A stretch of 64,000 bases of DNA, from NCBI RefSeq assembly GCF_000621565.1, contig NZ_KK211306.1, forward strand, positions 294,846-358,845, in the 5' to 3' direction. Each line of letters begins with the position of its first letter. Position 1 is the first letter of the stretch. The translations under genes and the position numbers were made by a program. Positions 52,536-61,718 of the stretch are shown piece by piece. The notes below the pieces were generated by a model, which made no database searches, had not been told where the DNA came from, and was given only the letters and a program-made list of their open reading frames with translations. Source of the stretch: Butyrivibrio sp. LB2008. GTDB lineage: Bacteria > Bacillota > Clostridia > Lachnospirales > Lachnospiraceae.

Positions 52536-53597
52536 TCAATCTTCATACTTTTCTATTGGAAGTACATCATCAGGCGCAAATGATGTAAGAGAATATGCAT
52601 CAGGAACCACATCTTCTATAGATGTATATTTATCATCATAGTCACCCGTTTCCGGATCTTCAAAAAACGTTCTTCCGGAATATAATTCTTTTGATGTGAG
52701 CTTATTATTTTTTAAAGAATATAGTTCAACCCATTCGTCTCCCATCCAGGCTCCAGCCATAATTATTCCTTTTATGCTCGGAGATAGAAATAACTCGTCG
52801 TGATTATAGCCAAACTCACCAACATAATGAACTTTGCCGTCACTATACGTATATACCCATACACAGTGAAAGCCTAATACTATTAATTCAGGCGTTGAAT
52901 CTTTGTTGATGTCATATATTGAATAAAATGCCCCGGGACAGCCACATTCCTCAACTTCCAAATAATCAATGACCTTAAGAAAATCAATATATGCTGATTT
53001 GTAATCACTATAGGTATTTTTTTCCGCATCACTTATTATAGTTCTGGCTAAACTACGTACTCCATCTACTCCATCCTTCAACAATACAGTCTTTAATTCA
53101 TTCATAGAAAAATCATTTCCAAGCAATCCTTGAATAGAATCTCCATAAAACAGACATGAACGATAACTAGAGCCATTGAAACATGTTCCGCACACACAAA
53201 CAGTAGTGTGAGAAGAGGAATTACCAATAATTACAATTTCTTTTTCCCCTTCTTCCCCATCGTAGGCACATTCAAAACAATCTATGTCTGTGATTTCACT
53301 GAAAAGGCAATGTGTATTTATGGTTTCATTTGTCTCATTATCTTTTATGATATCAATAAAGGTATATTTGGTTTTAACACCGTCATCTACAAAAACGTCA
53401 TTATAAACGCAGATCTGTGCAAGTCCCCGCTGAGGAACAAGCTCAGCTTCGATTTCTATCAACTTTTCTTTGGAATCAGAACATAATTCGACTGCTTTAT
53501 CTTCAGGTTCCGGATCTATTGAGCTTTCTTTCCCCGCTGATCCACAGCCTGTAGTAAATATAAGTAAAAGTAGCGGTATTATTATGTGTAGCCTCAT
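52536..53597 (-). CDS. Lipoprotein of the duplicated cassette (copy A, C-terminally short)
   Basis: A 353-residue lipoprotein (signal peptide with LIFTTGCGSA). It is closely similar to the first 350 residues of the gene at 54205-55746: LIEIEAELVPQRGLAQICVYND, YTFIDIIKDNET, ITDIDCF, SAYIDFLKV, SIYDINKDSTPELIV, ELYSGRTFFEDPETGDYD. It then stops at PIEKYED, where copy B continues with 160 more residues. The DxNxDxxPEL motif resembles FG-GAP/calcium-binding loops. It is probably a truncated paralogue; it may still be made. Function unknown. Confidence 0.75.
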   Translation of the reverse strand: MRLHIIIPLLLLIFTTGCGSAGKESSIDPEPEDKAVELCSDSKEKLIEIEAELVPQRGLAQICVYNDVFVDDGVKTKYTFIDIIKDNETNETINTHCLFSEITDIDCFECAYDGEEGEKEIVIIGNSSSHTTVCVCGTCFNGSSYRSCLFYGDSIQGLLGNDFSMNELKTVLLKDGVDGVRSLARTIISDAEKNTYSDYKSAYIDFLKVIDYLEVEECGCPGAFYSIYDINKDSTPELIVLGFHCVWVYTYSDGKVHYVGEFGYNHDELFLSPSIKGIIMAGAWMGDEWVELYSLKNNKLTSKELYSGRTFFEDPETGDYDDKYTSIEDVVPDAYSLTSFAPDDVLPIEKYED

Positions 53598-53758
53598 CTT
53601 TCTAATCCTTTAACCAGCAAAATTTTTCCATTATCCTTTGGACTATATCATCATACCCTTTAAAACAGCGGCATTCTCCGATTTCTTATATATGGCTCGG
53701 AATAACCTTTGGAATACATCTATTACAATTTCCGAAGTACTCTGTCATATAAAAAACC

Positions 53759-54169
53759 TCAGAACAGAGATGAAGTGGACGTAAAATCTTGATATTTATC
53801 CCGTCTATAACTGATTTCCCCATCTATTATTTCAGATAATGTATAATTTTCGCCATCTTTAAGGAATGCAGAAAGAAAATATAAATCGCTGTTATCCCCT
53901 TTTTTGTAAAAGGTAGCCTTTACTTCATCCGCCAGAAACTTATCATAAAGAGCTGCGGATTCAGCATCGATATTCACTTCTTCTCTGCATTTAGGACTTT
54001 TTGTGTGATCTATCACATCTGTCTCTTCTTGAGAAGCAGCCAAATCACTATTTTCTTCTATACTCACGCCATCAGATACAGTTTTTTCTTTAGCACATGC
54101 ACATAGCACCAAAGTAGCAATAATTGTCGTAAATAATAACTGTTTTCTCACTAGCAACTTGTTCTCCAA
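53759..54169 (-). pseudogene. Truncated copy of the lipoprotein gene at 55927-56970
   Basis: 136 codons from TTG 54169. Residues 1-126 are nearly identical to the full copy, apart from a missing 14-residue repeat and a few substitutions. After YRRDKYQ the frame leaves the homology, adds DFTSTSSLF and stops. The DNA identity is high over about 390 bases, so the duplication is recent. The signal peptide and lipobox (LVLCAC) remain, so a short lipoprotein could be produced. Confidence 0.8.
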
Positions 54170-54204
54170 ATCAATAAATAACTTAAATCAGTCATGAGTA
54201 TAGA

Positions 54205-55746
54205 TTAATAAGGCGCGGAATAGTAAAACCATTTTTCTTTATCATACATAACTCGATTTTGGAAGAAGTGTTCATTAGGCTCTTCTATAAAGAATCCATT
54301 TTCTGTAATATCGGTTTTTTCAGCCTCCCCCCACCCAGTACTTGCCATGTAATATGAATCATAATATGCATAAATATCATCTCCCTGCTTACTCAGAATT
54401 ATACGAATAGAATCTTTACTATCTTTTTCCAGAACATAAAAAATACATTCATACACATTATCCAAATTAAGATCTGCATATGTTATATCATGTATTTCCG
54501 ATGGAGAATGCTCTAGCTTTTTTAAAAAATCACTAAAATGAATATCTTTATAAACCGGATCATTCCTGTACTTAGACACTGCATTCACAATATTGTCTTT
54601 TTCCATGATTTCTGAATAAAATTTTGGATTATTATCCGGAAAGGTATAATTCGCATTGTCTTGAGATGGCACGTATGCTGAGATAGTCTCATATTTTTCT
54701 ATCGGAAATACATTATCAGGTACAAATGATGTAAGAAAATATGTATCAGGCACTACATCCCTTTCCGGTGTGAATTTTATATCATATTCTCCGGTTTCCG
54801 GATCTTCATACACAGTACTTCCGGAATATAATTCTTTTGCTGTTAGCTCATTATTATTTAAAGAAAAAAGGGTAAATTCTTCTCCTCCCATATGCGCCCA
54901 AGATTGCAATATTCCATTGCCGCTTGGATATGCATAGAACTCACTGTGACCGGTGCCTATCTCATCAATACACTTAACTTTGTTATCAGTATATGTAAAT
55001 ACAAATGCATGAAGATTAGCTCCACAGTCTCCATAGTGTACAATTAATTCAGGTATAGAATCTTTGTCAATGTCATATATTGAATATGCTCCTCCCGAAC
55101 AACCATATTCATCAACTCCGCACTTATCAAGAACTTTAAGAAAATTAATATATGCCGATTTGTAATCACTATATGTAACTTTTTCCGCGTCATTAATCAA
55201 AATTTTAGCTAAACTTCCTACACCCTCCTTCGACAATATAGACTTTAATTTACTCATAGAAAAATCATTACCTAACGACTCTTGAACAAAATCTCCACAA
55301 AACCGTTGCGGATAAAAATCGGTGTAATAATAGTCAGAAGCAGTTTCGCACAGAAATACAGTAGTATAAGAATCCGATTTACCAATAACTGCAATATCTT
55401 TTTCTTCATCATTACTATAGTCAAAGCAATCTATATCCGTGATTTCACTAAACTGGTGATGCGTATTTATAGTCGCTTTTGTTTCATTATCTTTTATGAT
55501 ATCGATGAAGGTATATTGAGTTTCAATTCCTTGATCTATAAAATCATCATTATAAACGCAGATCTGTACAAGCCCCTGCTCAGGAACAAGCTCAGATTCT
55601 ATTTCAATTAACTTAGTTTTAGAATCAGAATATGCTTCGGCTGATTTATCCTCAGATTCCGGATTTATAGGAGTTTTTTCGGCTGTTGCTCCACAACCTG
55701 TAAGAAATATAAGTAAAATTAACGTTATTATTATATTTTGTCTCAT
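54205..55746 (-). CDS. Lipoprotein of the duplicated cassette (copy B, full length)
   Basis: A 513-residue surface lipoprotein (LIFLTGCGAT lipobox). The N-terminal 75 residues are shared with copy A and with the gene at 57040-57906. The middle region contains the FG-GAP-like SIYDIDKDSIPELIV. The C-terminal 160 residues, absent from copy A, include ITYADLNLDNVYECIFYV, a second Asp-rich loop of the same kind. The start codon overlaps the stop of an upstream relic gene by ATGA, the same arrangement as at 57903-57906. Function unknown. Confidence 0.8.
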   Translation of the reverse strand: MRQNIIITLILLIFLTGCGATAEKTPINPESEDKSAEAYSDSKTKLIEIESELVPEQGLVQICVYNDDFIDQGIETQYTFIDIIKDNETKATINTHHQFSEITDIDCFDYSNDEEKDIAVIGKSDSYTTVFLCETASDYYYTDFYPQRFCGDFVQESLGNDFSMSKLKSILSKEGVGSLAKILINDAEKVTYSDYKSAYINFLKVLDKCGVDEYGCSGGAYSIYDIDKDSIPELIVHYGDCGANLHAFVFTYTDNKVKCIDEIGTGHSEFYAYPSGNGILQSWAHMGGEEFTLFSLNNNELTAKELYSGSTVYEDPETGEYDIKFTPERDVVPDTYFLTSFVPDNVFPIEKYETISAYVPSQDNANYTFPDNNPKFYSEIMEKDNIVNAVSKYRNDPVYKDIHFSDFLKKLEHSPSEIHDITYADLNLDNVYECIFYVLEKDSKDSIRIILSKQGDDIYAYYDSYYMASTGWGEAEKTDITENGFFIEEPNEHFFQNRVMYDKEKWFYYSAPY

Positions 55747-55900
55747 TGTTTATCCTTAAAAAGATGAAGTTGAAGCTGCATTGCCCTCTCTAATGGTAAA
55801 CACACTATCCAATATACACATCATCTGGATTTTCTTCCGAACCATTAGTTCCAAAAAAACAATTCATACGGCAATGCTTTATCCCAAAATGTGTCATAAT
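55743..55900 (-). pseudogene. Relic of a gene like that at 57903-58736
   Basis: The minus strand reads GTNGSEENPDDVYIG and then a frame break, VYH (the other frame reads TIREG), and finally LQLHLFKDKQ with the stop overlapping the next ATG. These match GTAGSKDNSNDVYIDNMYTI and the C-terminus FQLHLFKEKQ of the intact gene. The 5' part and most of the 3' half are deleted. Confidence 0.75.
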
Positions 55901-55926
55901 CAGATGTTTCCATGTCACAATTCGCC

Positions 55927-56970
55927 TCAATAGCTATAAATTTCATCAGTAAGTCCAATCTCACGTCTTCTGTTATCAATTAAAGTTGTTGCTTCCTCGG
56001 AACTAATAATGGGGTAACCTTTTTCAGTCAATATTTTTCGAGCTTCATCATAAGGATTAACGCCATTGATAGGAACATCATCTATTTCCTCGCCATCATA
56101 ATCATCCAATAGAAAAAACTGAGCGTATTCCTGCTCATTATCAAATCTGATGAAACTCACACGCAGTTCTTCTACTCCTCTAAATATATTGGAATCCACA
56201 TTAAAGCAGTCATAAAGCGTATCACCCTCATCACCACCGAAATAGCGATGGTTCTCGTTTTCATACCATGAATTATAGTCTCCCTTTGCATCTATGTATG
56301 CATAGTTTTCAATATTTGATTCGCGTCCAAAGCTCAAATATTCAGAAACCACTCCATTATATTCAATGTCTGTCCCTTTCCTTCCACTGTTAGAGCCAGC
56401 AAAACAAACCTTCAAACTACCGGCCACATTCTTGATTATCATATATAGAGGAAAATGAGACTCTTCAAAATATATTTCAACAACCATCTCAATATCTCCA
56501 TCTAATCCACAATCAATATATGAATCCTTAAAAACATCAAATTTCAAATTTTCTTGATATTTATCCCGTCTATAACTGATTTCCCCATCTATTATTTCAG
56601 ATAATGTATAATTTTCGCCATCTTTAAGGAATGCAGAAAGAAAATATAAATCGCTGTTATCCCCTTTTTTGTAAAAGGTAGCCTTTACTTCATCCGCCAG
56701 AAACTTATCATAAAGAGCTGTAGATTCAGCATCGATATTCACTTCTTCTCTGCTTTTAGGACTTTTTGTGTGATCTATCACATCTGTCTCTTCTTGAGAA
56801 GCAGCCAAATCACTATTTTCTTCTATACTCACGCCATCAGATACAGTTCTGTTTTCTTCTGTGCTCACGTCATCAGATACAATTTTTTCTTTAGCACATG
56901 CACATAGCACCAAAGTAGCAATAATTGTCGTAAATAATAACTGTTTTCTCACTAGCAACTTGTTCTCCAA
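55927..56970 (-). CDS. Lipoprotein of the duplicated cassette (copy C, full length)
   Basis: A 347-residue lipoprotein. A TTG start at 56970 follows GGGTGG; the upstream frame extension has no site. The signal peptide ends LVLCAC. A tandem near-repeat in the linker (VSDDVSTEEN / VSDGVSIEEN) is single in the truncated copy at 53759. The mature domain contains KATFYKKGDNSDLYFLSAFL and several acidic loops near the end (FLLDDYDGEEIDDV). No family recognised. It is encoded three bases downstream of the gene at 57040. Confidence 0.78.
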   Translation of the reverse strand: MENKLLVRKQLLFTTIIATLVLCACAKEKIVSDDVSTEENRTVSDGVSIEENSDLAASQEETDVIDHTKSPKSREEVNIDAESTALYDKFLADEVKATFYKKGDNSDLYFLSAFLKDGENYTLSEIIDGEISYRRDKYQENLKFDVFKDSYIDCGLDGDIEMVVEIYFEESHFPLYMIIKNVAGSLKVCFAGSNSGRKGTDIEYNGVVSEYLSFGRESNIENYAYIDAKGDYNSWYENENHRYFGGDEGDTLYDCFNVDSNIFRGVEELRVSFIRFDNEQEYAQFFLLDDYDGEEIDDVPINGVNPYDEARKILTEKGYPIISSEEATTLIDNRRREIGLTDEIYSY

Positions 56971-57039
56971 ATAAATTCCACCCTTTACATCTTCTATTCT
57001 TCCAGCTCTTTCATAAATTATATATATTTTTTTCAAAAG

Positions 57040-57906
57040 CTATCTTGTCAAAGTATCTGTACCAAACATTTCCTGATATGTGAATTCATATTCTACCAGA
57101 TTGGAATCTGAGGCGCCTGTCAGATCGAACTTTGTAGCAAATAAAACAACTGCATCATCTCTATAAGCAATGTGTGAATCGCCATCGCTAACAATCCATT
57201 CCGCAATTTCCATGGAAGATTCGTCGCCGTATTTTTCTTTAACTATTTTTTTGAAGTCATCGTCACTTCCTTTAAAAAAATCCTTAAAAGATAATTTCTC
57301 GCCGGTAGTCAGATCAAATATAAGTTGATTATTAGCATAGGCTCTGCTTGCACCTCCGATAGCGCAACAGGAGGAAACATCTACGGTCAGAAATTTATCG
57401 TTGATAACGTTAATGGAATCAATGACATCATTATCAAAGCACATTCCGGAATAATCATGAGGATGAAAATCACATTCTAAGTCTACAGAGTAACTCTGCA
57501 AACCATCTAATTCTTTTTGCATATATTCGTTTATCTTTGGCGCACCTTCAGTATAGTTTTCAGGTAGCTTAATAATTTCTATAGAACATGAATATACCTC
57601 TTTTCCGCATTTCTTACATGTAACGTTATAAGATTTATTCATAATTTCGGCAATTGTATCCTTTCGGATCTCTTCTGTGCTTTCGACATCAAAATCCGGA
57701 TTATTCATCAGGTCTTTGATTATATCAATGTAGGTATAATTCTTTTTCTTGCCATGATCCATATAATCGTCATTATAAACACTGATCTGAGCACTTCCCT
57801 GATCTTGAACAAGCTCAGATTCCATTTCGATCAGTTTTTTATTTTGGGATTCACATGCGGTTGCAAGTATAAGTATAGAAAGCGGAAGTATTATTCGTAA
57901 TCTCAT
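57040..57906 (-). CDS. Chimeric lipoprotein with a DUF3298/RsiV-like domain
   Basis: A 288-residue lipoprotein (LILATACESQ lipobox). Residues 20-75 (LIEMESELVQDQGSAQISVYND, YTYIDIIKD) are homologous to copies A and B. The remainder is different: LTVDVSSCCAIGGASRAYANNQLIFDLTTGEKLSFKDFF fits the DUF3298-type domain seen in RsiV-like and other surface lipoproteins. The protein thus joins the cassette's N-terminal module to a new domain. The start overlaps the stop of the upstream gene by four bases. Confidence 0.78.
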   Translation of the reverse strand: MRLRIILPLSILILATACESQNKKLIEMESELVQDQGSAQISVYNDDYMDHGKKKNYTYIDIIKDLMNNPDFDVESTEEIRKDTIAEIMNKSYNVTCKKCGKEVYSCSIEIIKLPENYTEGAPKINEYMQKELDGLQSYSVDLECDFHPHDYSGMCFDNDVIDSINVINDKFLTVDVSSCCAIGGASRAYANNQLIFDLTTGEKLSFKDFFKGSDDDFKKIVKEKYGDESSMEIAEWIVSDGDSHIAYRDDAVVLFATKFDLTGASDSNLVEYEFTYQEMFGTDTLTR

Positions 57907-58736
57907 TGTTTTTCCTTAAATAGATGAAGTTGAAACTTTGGTAAATTATATTTATGCTGAAGCTCTTCGCCCATCTCAAAATACTCTTTTCTAGTCAATT
58001 CACGTTCCTTCGAAGAACTATCAGAATAGTAGATGTCCTCCTGGTACTCACCCTTTTCCCTGTCAAAGATGGTAGTATTATAATAAATACCTTCAATAAA
58101 CTCCTGCTTTCCCGCTGTGTATTTAAAATATTCAGTACTATAATAGTCATCCGGATAATATATCTCTTTTACAAAAACGCCGTCTTCATATAAAACATAC
58201 CACTCTCTGTCTGAAAGGCTTTCAAATACAGGAACAACTTTACCGTCTCTAATGGTATACATGTTGTCAATATACACATCATTTGAATTGTCTTTCGAGC
58301 CGGCAGTTCCCAAAAGTAATTCGTCTACTCCGTCCCCATCAATATCCGCTTGTAAATATCCAAAACTATCATTCTTTAAATTCCACCACATGCAAGATGT
58401 ATACCATTCATACTGCTTCGCCCGATCATAAAAAGTATCTTCATCAGATTCTTCCATTACATCCAGTAAGTTCTTTATATCTTCAATAAGCTCATCATAC
58501 GAATTGTAATCTGCAATACACTTCTCTGATATGTTTGTTGTTTCCAAAGTTCCTTCCGAAGCAGCATCTTCAGTGTTTGCGGTACTCTCCTCATTGCTTA
58601 ATGCGCTCTCTGCTTCGTCGGTCACGCCGGACTCGTTGTCTGAATTCTTATTTGAACCACATCCTGCGGTTATTAATAAAATCATCAATGCTATGCCAAT
58701 AATTGCTATAATTCTATTTCTTTTTAGTATTCTCAT
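57903..58736 (-). CDS. Lipoprotein with FG-GAP-like loop
   Basis: A 277-residue lipoprotein (LLITAGCGSN lipobox) with a Ser/Glu-rich linker. The mature domain includes YLQADIDGDGVDELLLGTAG, a clear Asp-rich calcium-loop/FG-GAP motif, then NDVYIDNMYTIRDGKVVPVF. This type of domain is frequent in Lachnospiraceae surface lipoproteins. The start lies inside the end of the helicase gene (23-base overlap), and the stop overlaps the next gene, so the group is co-translated. Function unknown. Confidence 0.8.
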   Translation of the reverse strand: MRILKRNRIIAIIGIALMILLITAGCGSNKNSDNESGVTDEAESALSNEESTANTEDAASEGTLETTNISEKCIADYNSYDELIEDIKNLLDVMEESDEDTFYDRAKQYEWYTSCMWWNLKNDSFGYLQADIDGDGVDELLLGTAGSKDNSNDVYIDNMYTIRDGKVVPVFESLSDREWYVLYEDGVFVKEIYYPDDYYSTEYFKYTAGKQEFIEGIYYNTTIFDREKGEYQEDIYYSDSSSKERELTRKEYFEMGEELQHKYNLPKFQLHLFKEKQ

Positions 58737-60882
58737 TATGTATCCTCATCCCGGTAGTAAATGCAAAAGGATATACAAATTTCCTTTCTATTCCGTTATC
58801 GAATTTTACGGTGAACTTGGTCGGCACTTCATCGTCATCCCAAGAAACATCTGTTATAATGCCTTCTCCGTATTTTGTCTGAATTATCCGTTCTCCGATA
58901 ATAAGATTGTCCGGAACATTTACGCCGGATGTAACGGGAACAGATTTCTTTTTTAGAAGCGGAGTCGGTTTTAACAAAACGTTTTCTACCTTTTTCGCAT
59001 TTGCATGCGTTTTTGCCATATCCTTCTTTTTCTTGGGTGAAAGCTCGCCTGTAAATACAGATGGTGCATCATCGTATTTAAGTATTGTCAGATTATCTTT
59101 TGCCCTGGTGATGCCCACATAAAAAATCCGGCGTTCCTCTTCGTAATCGCGCTTCTCTTGTGATGTTGCGCTCTTAAAGTTCTTGATCATCTTGCCGGGA
59201 AATACGCCATTTATCACGTCCATCAGAACAACATTATCATATTCAAGCCCCTTGCTGGAGTGGATGGTCGAAAGAATAAGTTTTGCCCTATAGTCTTCTC
59301 TCTTTTCCGTCAGTATCTTGCGAAGCAGGTCGAGTCTTTCAAGGAAACCGGGAATGGTCTTTTCTTTTTTTGCCAGCATCTTTAATATAAAGAGCTTATT
59401 TGTGGCAATGTTGTTATCTTTCAGATAATCACCATATCCCATATATTTATCAATACGATTAAGCGCTTTGGCCGGAGGCTCCAAAGCCAAGTTTCTAAAA
59501 TGTGTTCTGAGAGACCTTACATTCCCGAGGACTCTCCCGTTTAGATCAATACTCTCTGCGGCATCCAAAATACCGATGTGCTTTCTGTCTGCTATATAGA
59601 TCATTTTCTCTGCATCAGGTTTGCGAAGATATGTTTGGAACTTGAAGTAGATATTCATAAAAAGCGCAGGATCCGACGGATTTAACGCAAATTTCAGTAT
59701 ATTGGCAATATCAGCCACTACTCTGTTTGAGAAAAAAGACATATCAGTGCTTTTTATTCTATAAGAAAAATCTTCTCTCTCGAGAAGATCGATAAGCGGA
59801 ATAATACTTTCGTTATCCCTGTAGAGAATCGCGAGCCCTGAATCACTTGCCCCGGCCATTTCAAAAAGATATTTATATTGCGAATCTCTGCTCTTTAATG
59901 TTACGTAGTTTATTTCTGAAGAAGCTTCTCTTTCTGCGCACATATGCTTATTGTGGCGGTTAAAGTTCTTTTGTATAAAAAGATCTGCCGTCTCAACAAT
60001 CTTGGCATTTGATCTGTAGTTTTTATTCATTACGAGAACTCTTGCACCTCTATGGTCTTTTTCAAAATTAAGAAGTGCATCGGGGTATGCGGCTCTAAAA
60101 CCGTAAATACTCTGGTCTTCATCTCCCACCATGAAAAGATTACCGTTTTCTCCGGCAAGAAGTGAAATTATCATATGCTGGCTTTTTGAAGTATCCTGTG
60201 CTTCATCTACACATATGTATTTGTATCTGTTCTTGAAAAAAGAAAGCATCTCCGAAGAACTTTTGAGCATTCTATAGGCATAGATCATCTGATCGTCATA
60301 ATCCATCAAACTTCTTGCTTTTAATTCTGCATTGTAACGATCGTATATTTTAAAGAGGTCTAGTCCTTCGTCTTCTCCGCGCTTTTTTATCTCTTCTTCC
60401 GTAAGAAGCATGTTCTTACAATATGTTATAAGAGTGCGAACGTTCTTTATATCGCTTTCTGTGGGATACTCTTCCATTACTTCGGTATATATGTCTGTAA
60501 GGATTTTTCCGGATAACTTATCGTCCGTTATAAGATCAAAAGGCTTTTTGCCGATACGTCTTCCATATTCTCTTATTATTTCGTAGCAGATTCCATTAAT
60601 TGTCCTAAATTCAAGTAAATTAGATGAAGCTCTTCCAAATACAGATTCAAATCGTCTTGCCATATCCTTCGTTGCGGCAACGGTATAGGTAAGAGTGAGT
60701 ATATTTTCAGGTCGTATTCCTTTTACATAGAGCATATATCCGAGACGATTTATAAGGACCGTTGTCTTGCCGCTTCCCGGAACTGCAAGAAGCAGAACGA
60801 AGCCCTCAACCGATCTTACAGCTTCAATCTGCTCATTATTAAGTTTTTGTCCGTATTTATCAATAAATTCCTTGTCTGTCAT
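58714..60882 (-). CDS. UvrD/PcrA-family superfamily 1 helicase
   Basis: A 722-residue 3'-5' DNA helicase. Motifs in order: Q-motif LNNEQIEAV, Walker A AVPGSGKTT, Ia TLTYTVAATKDM, II VDEAQDTSKSQH, III GDEDQSIYGFR, IV KNYRSNAKIV, V STIHSSKGLEYDNV and VI FYVGITRAKDNL. The C-terminus has the tudor-like segment IGERIIQTKYGEGIITDVSWDD, as in PcrA/UvrD. ATG 60882 with AGGAAATA is chosen over earlier in-frame ATGs. It may be a second UvrD-like enzyme besides a housekeeping PcrA elsewhere. Confidence 0.93.
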   Translation of the reverse strand: MTDKEFIDKYGQKLNNEQIEAVRSVEGFVLLLAVPGSGKTTVLINRLGYMLYVKGIRPENILTLTYTVAATKDMARRFESVFGRASSNLLEFRTINGICYEIIREYGRRIGKKPFDLITDDKLSGKILTDIYTEVMEEYPTESDIKNVRTLITYCKNMLLTEEEIKKRGEDEGLDLFKIYDRYNAELKARSLMDYDDQMIYAYRMLKSSSEMLSFFKNRYKYICVDEAQDTSKSQHMIISLLAGENGNLFMVGDEDQSIYGFRAAYPDALLNFEKDHRGARVLVMNKNYRSNAKIVETADLFIQKNFNRHNKHMCAEREASSEINYVTLKSRDSQYKYLFEMAGASDSGLAILYRDNESIIPLIDLLEREDFSYRIKSTDMSFFSNRVVADIANILKFALNPSDPALFMNIYFKFQTYLRKPDAEKMIYIADRKHIGILDAAESIDLNGRVLGNVRSLRTHFRNLALEPPAKALNRIDKYMGYGDYLKDNNIATNKLFILKMLAKKEKTIPGFLERLDLLRKILTEKREDYRAKLILSTIHSSKGLEYDNVVLMDVINGVFPGKMIKNFKSATSQEKRDYEEERRIFYVGITRAKDNLTILKYDDAPSVFTGELSPKKKKDMAKTHANAKKVENVLLKPTPLLKKKSVPVTSGVNVPDNLIIGERIIQTKYGEGIITDVSWDDDEVPTKFTVKFDNGIERKFVYPFAFTTGMRIHNENTKKK

Positions 60883-60944
60883 TATTTCCTTTTCGCTTAC
60901 CATTTCCTCAGATACCATCGAGCCTATCATCTATTGAAGCCTGA

Positions 60945-61715
60945 TCATTTCCAAAATGACAGCTGTTTCTTCATATATTCCTTTACGTCCAAACCGTAGA
61001 TTTTCTGAAGTCCATCGCCTTCCAGTAAAATCTCTTTTGTCCCCTTTAAAACTATCTGTCCGTCCTTCATAAATATAAACTCATCGCCAATCTCAATCGC
61101 TGAGTTAATATCGTGAAAGACTCCGATAAGCGTATGCCCGCTGTCCTTCTTCCACTCTTTCAAAAAAAATTCGAGCTCTGCCCTGTATTTTAAATCAAGG
61201 TGATTGGTCGGCTCATCGAGTATGATTATAGGCGTCATCTGCGCCATTGTACGTGCAAGAAGCATTCTCTGCATCTGTCCGCCCGAAAGGCTGCTTATCT
61301 GGCGGTTTCTGAGATCTTTTAGCCCGTTCTTTTCTATGCACTCGGAAACTATCTCTCTGTCTCTTTTTCCCGGAATTCCGAGGAAATTATCAGCGTACAG
61401 ATACCTTCCAAGCATCACGGCTTCCTCGACCGTATATGAAAAGTAGATCTGCGAGATCTGGCTCAGCATGGCCATCTTGGATGCGATCTCTTTTCGCTTA
61501 AGCTTTGAAACCTGCTTGCCCTCAAGACTTATACTGCCCTCATACGGAAGCATTCCCGAAAGTGCCCTTAGAAGCGTCGTTTTGCCGCATCCGTTTGCTC
61601 CGAGGATGCAATAGCTCTTGCCCTCTTCGATATCAAGATTTATCCCGTTCAGAACAGGATTCTCGGAAGGCGTTCTGCCGTAGCCGCATATGACATTTTC
61701 ACAACGTATCAGCAT
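60945..61715 (-). CDS. ABC transporter ATPase, iron-complex/cobalamin type (FecE/BtuD-like)
   Basis: A 256-residue ATPase of a metal-chelate importer. Walker A is GANGCGKTT, the signature is LSGGQMQRMLLARTMAQ, Walker B is IIILDEPTNHLD and the H-loop is GVFHDINSA. GGGAGGGAG precedes the ATG. It is the last gene of binding protein - permease - ATPase, with three-base gaps. Confidence 0.93.
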   Translation of the reverse strand: MLIRCENVICGYGRTPSENPVLNGINLDIEEGKSYCILGANGCGKTTLLRALSGMLPYEGSISLEGKQVSKLKRKEIASKMAMLSQISQIYFSYTVEEAVMLGRYLYADNFLGIPGKRDREIVSECIEKNGLKDLRNRQISSLSGGQMQRMLLARTMAQMTPIIILDEPTNHLDLKYRAELEFFLKEWKKDSGHTLIGVFHDINSAIEIGDEFIFMKDGQIVLKGTKEILLEGDGLQKIYGLDVKEYMKKQLSFWK

Positions 61716-61718
61716 AGC

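Noticed and set aside
52440..52536. Intact histidine kinase start upstream of 52439
   Set aside because: The in-frame sequence upstream meets a stop within about 26 codons and contains no H-box.
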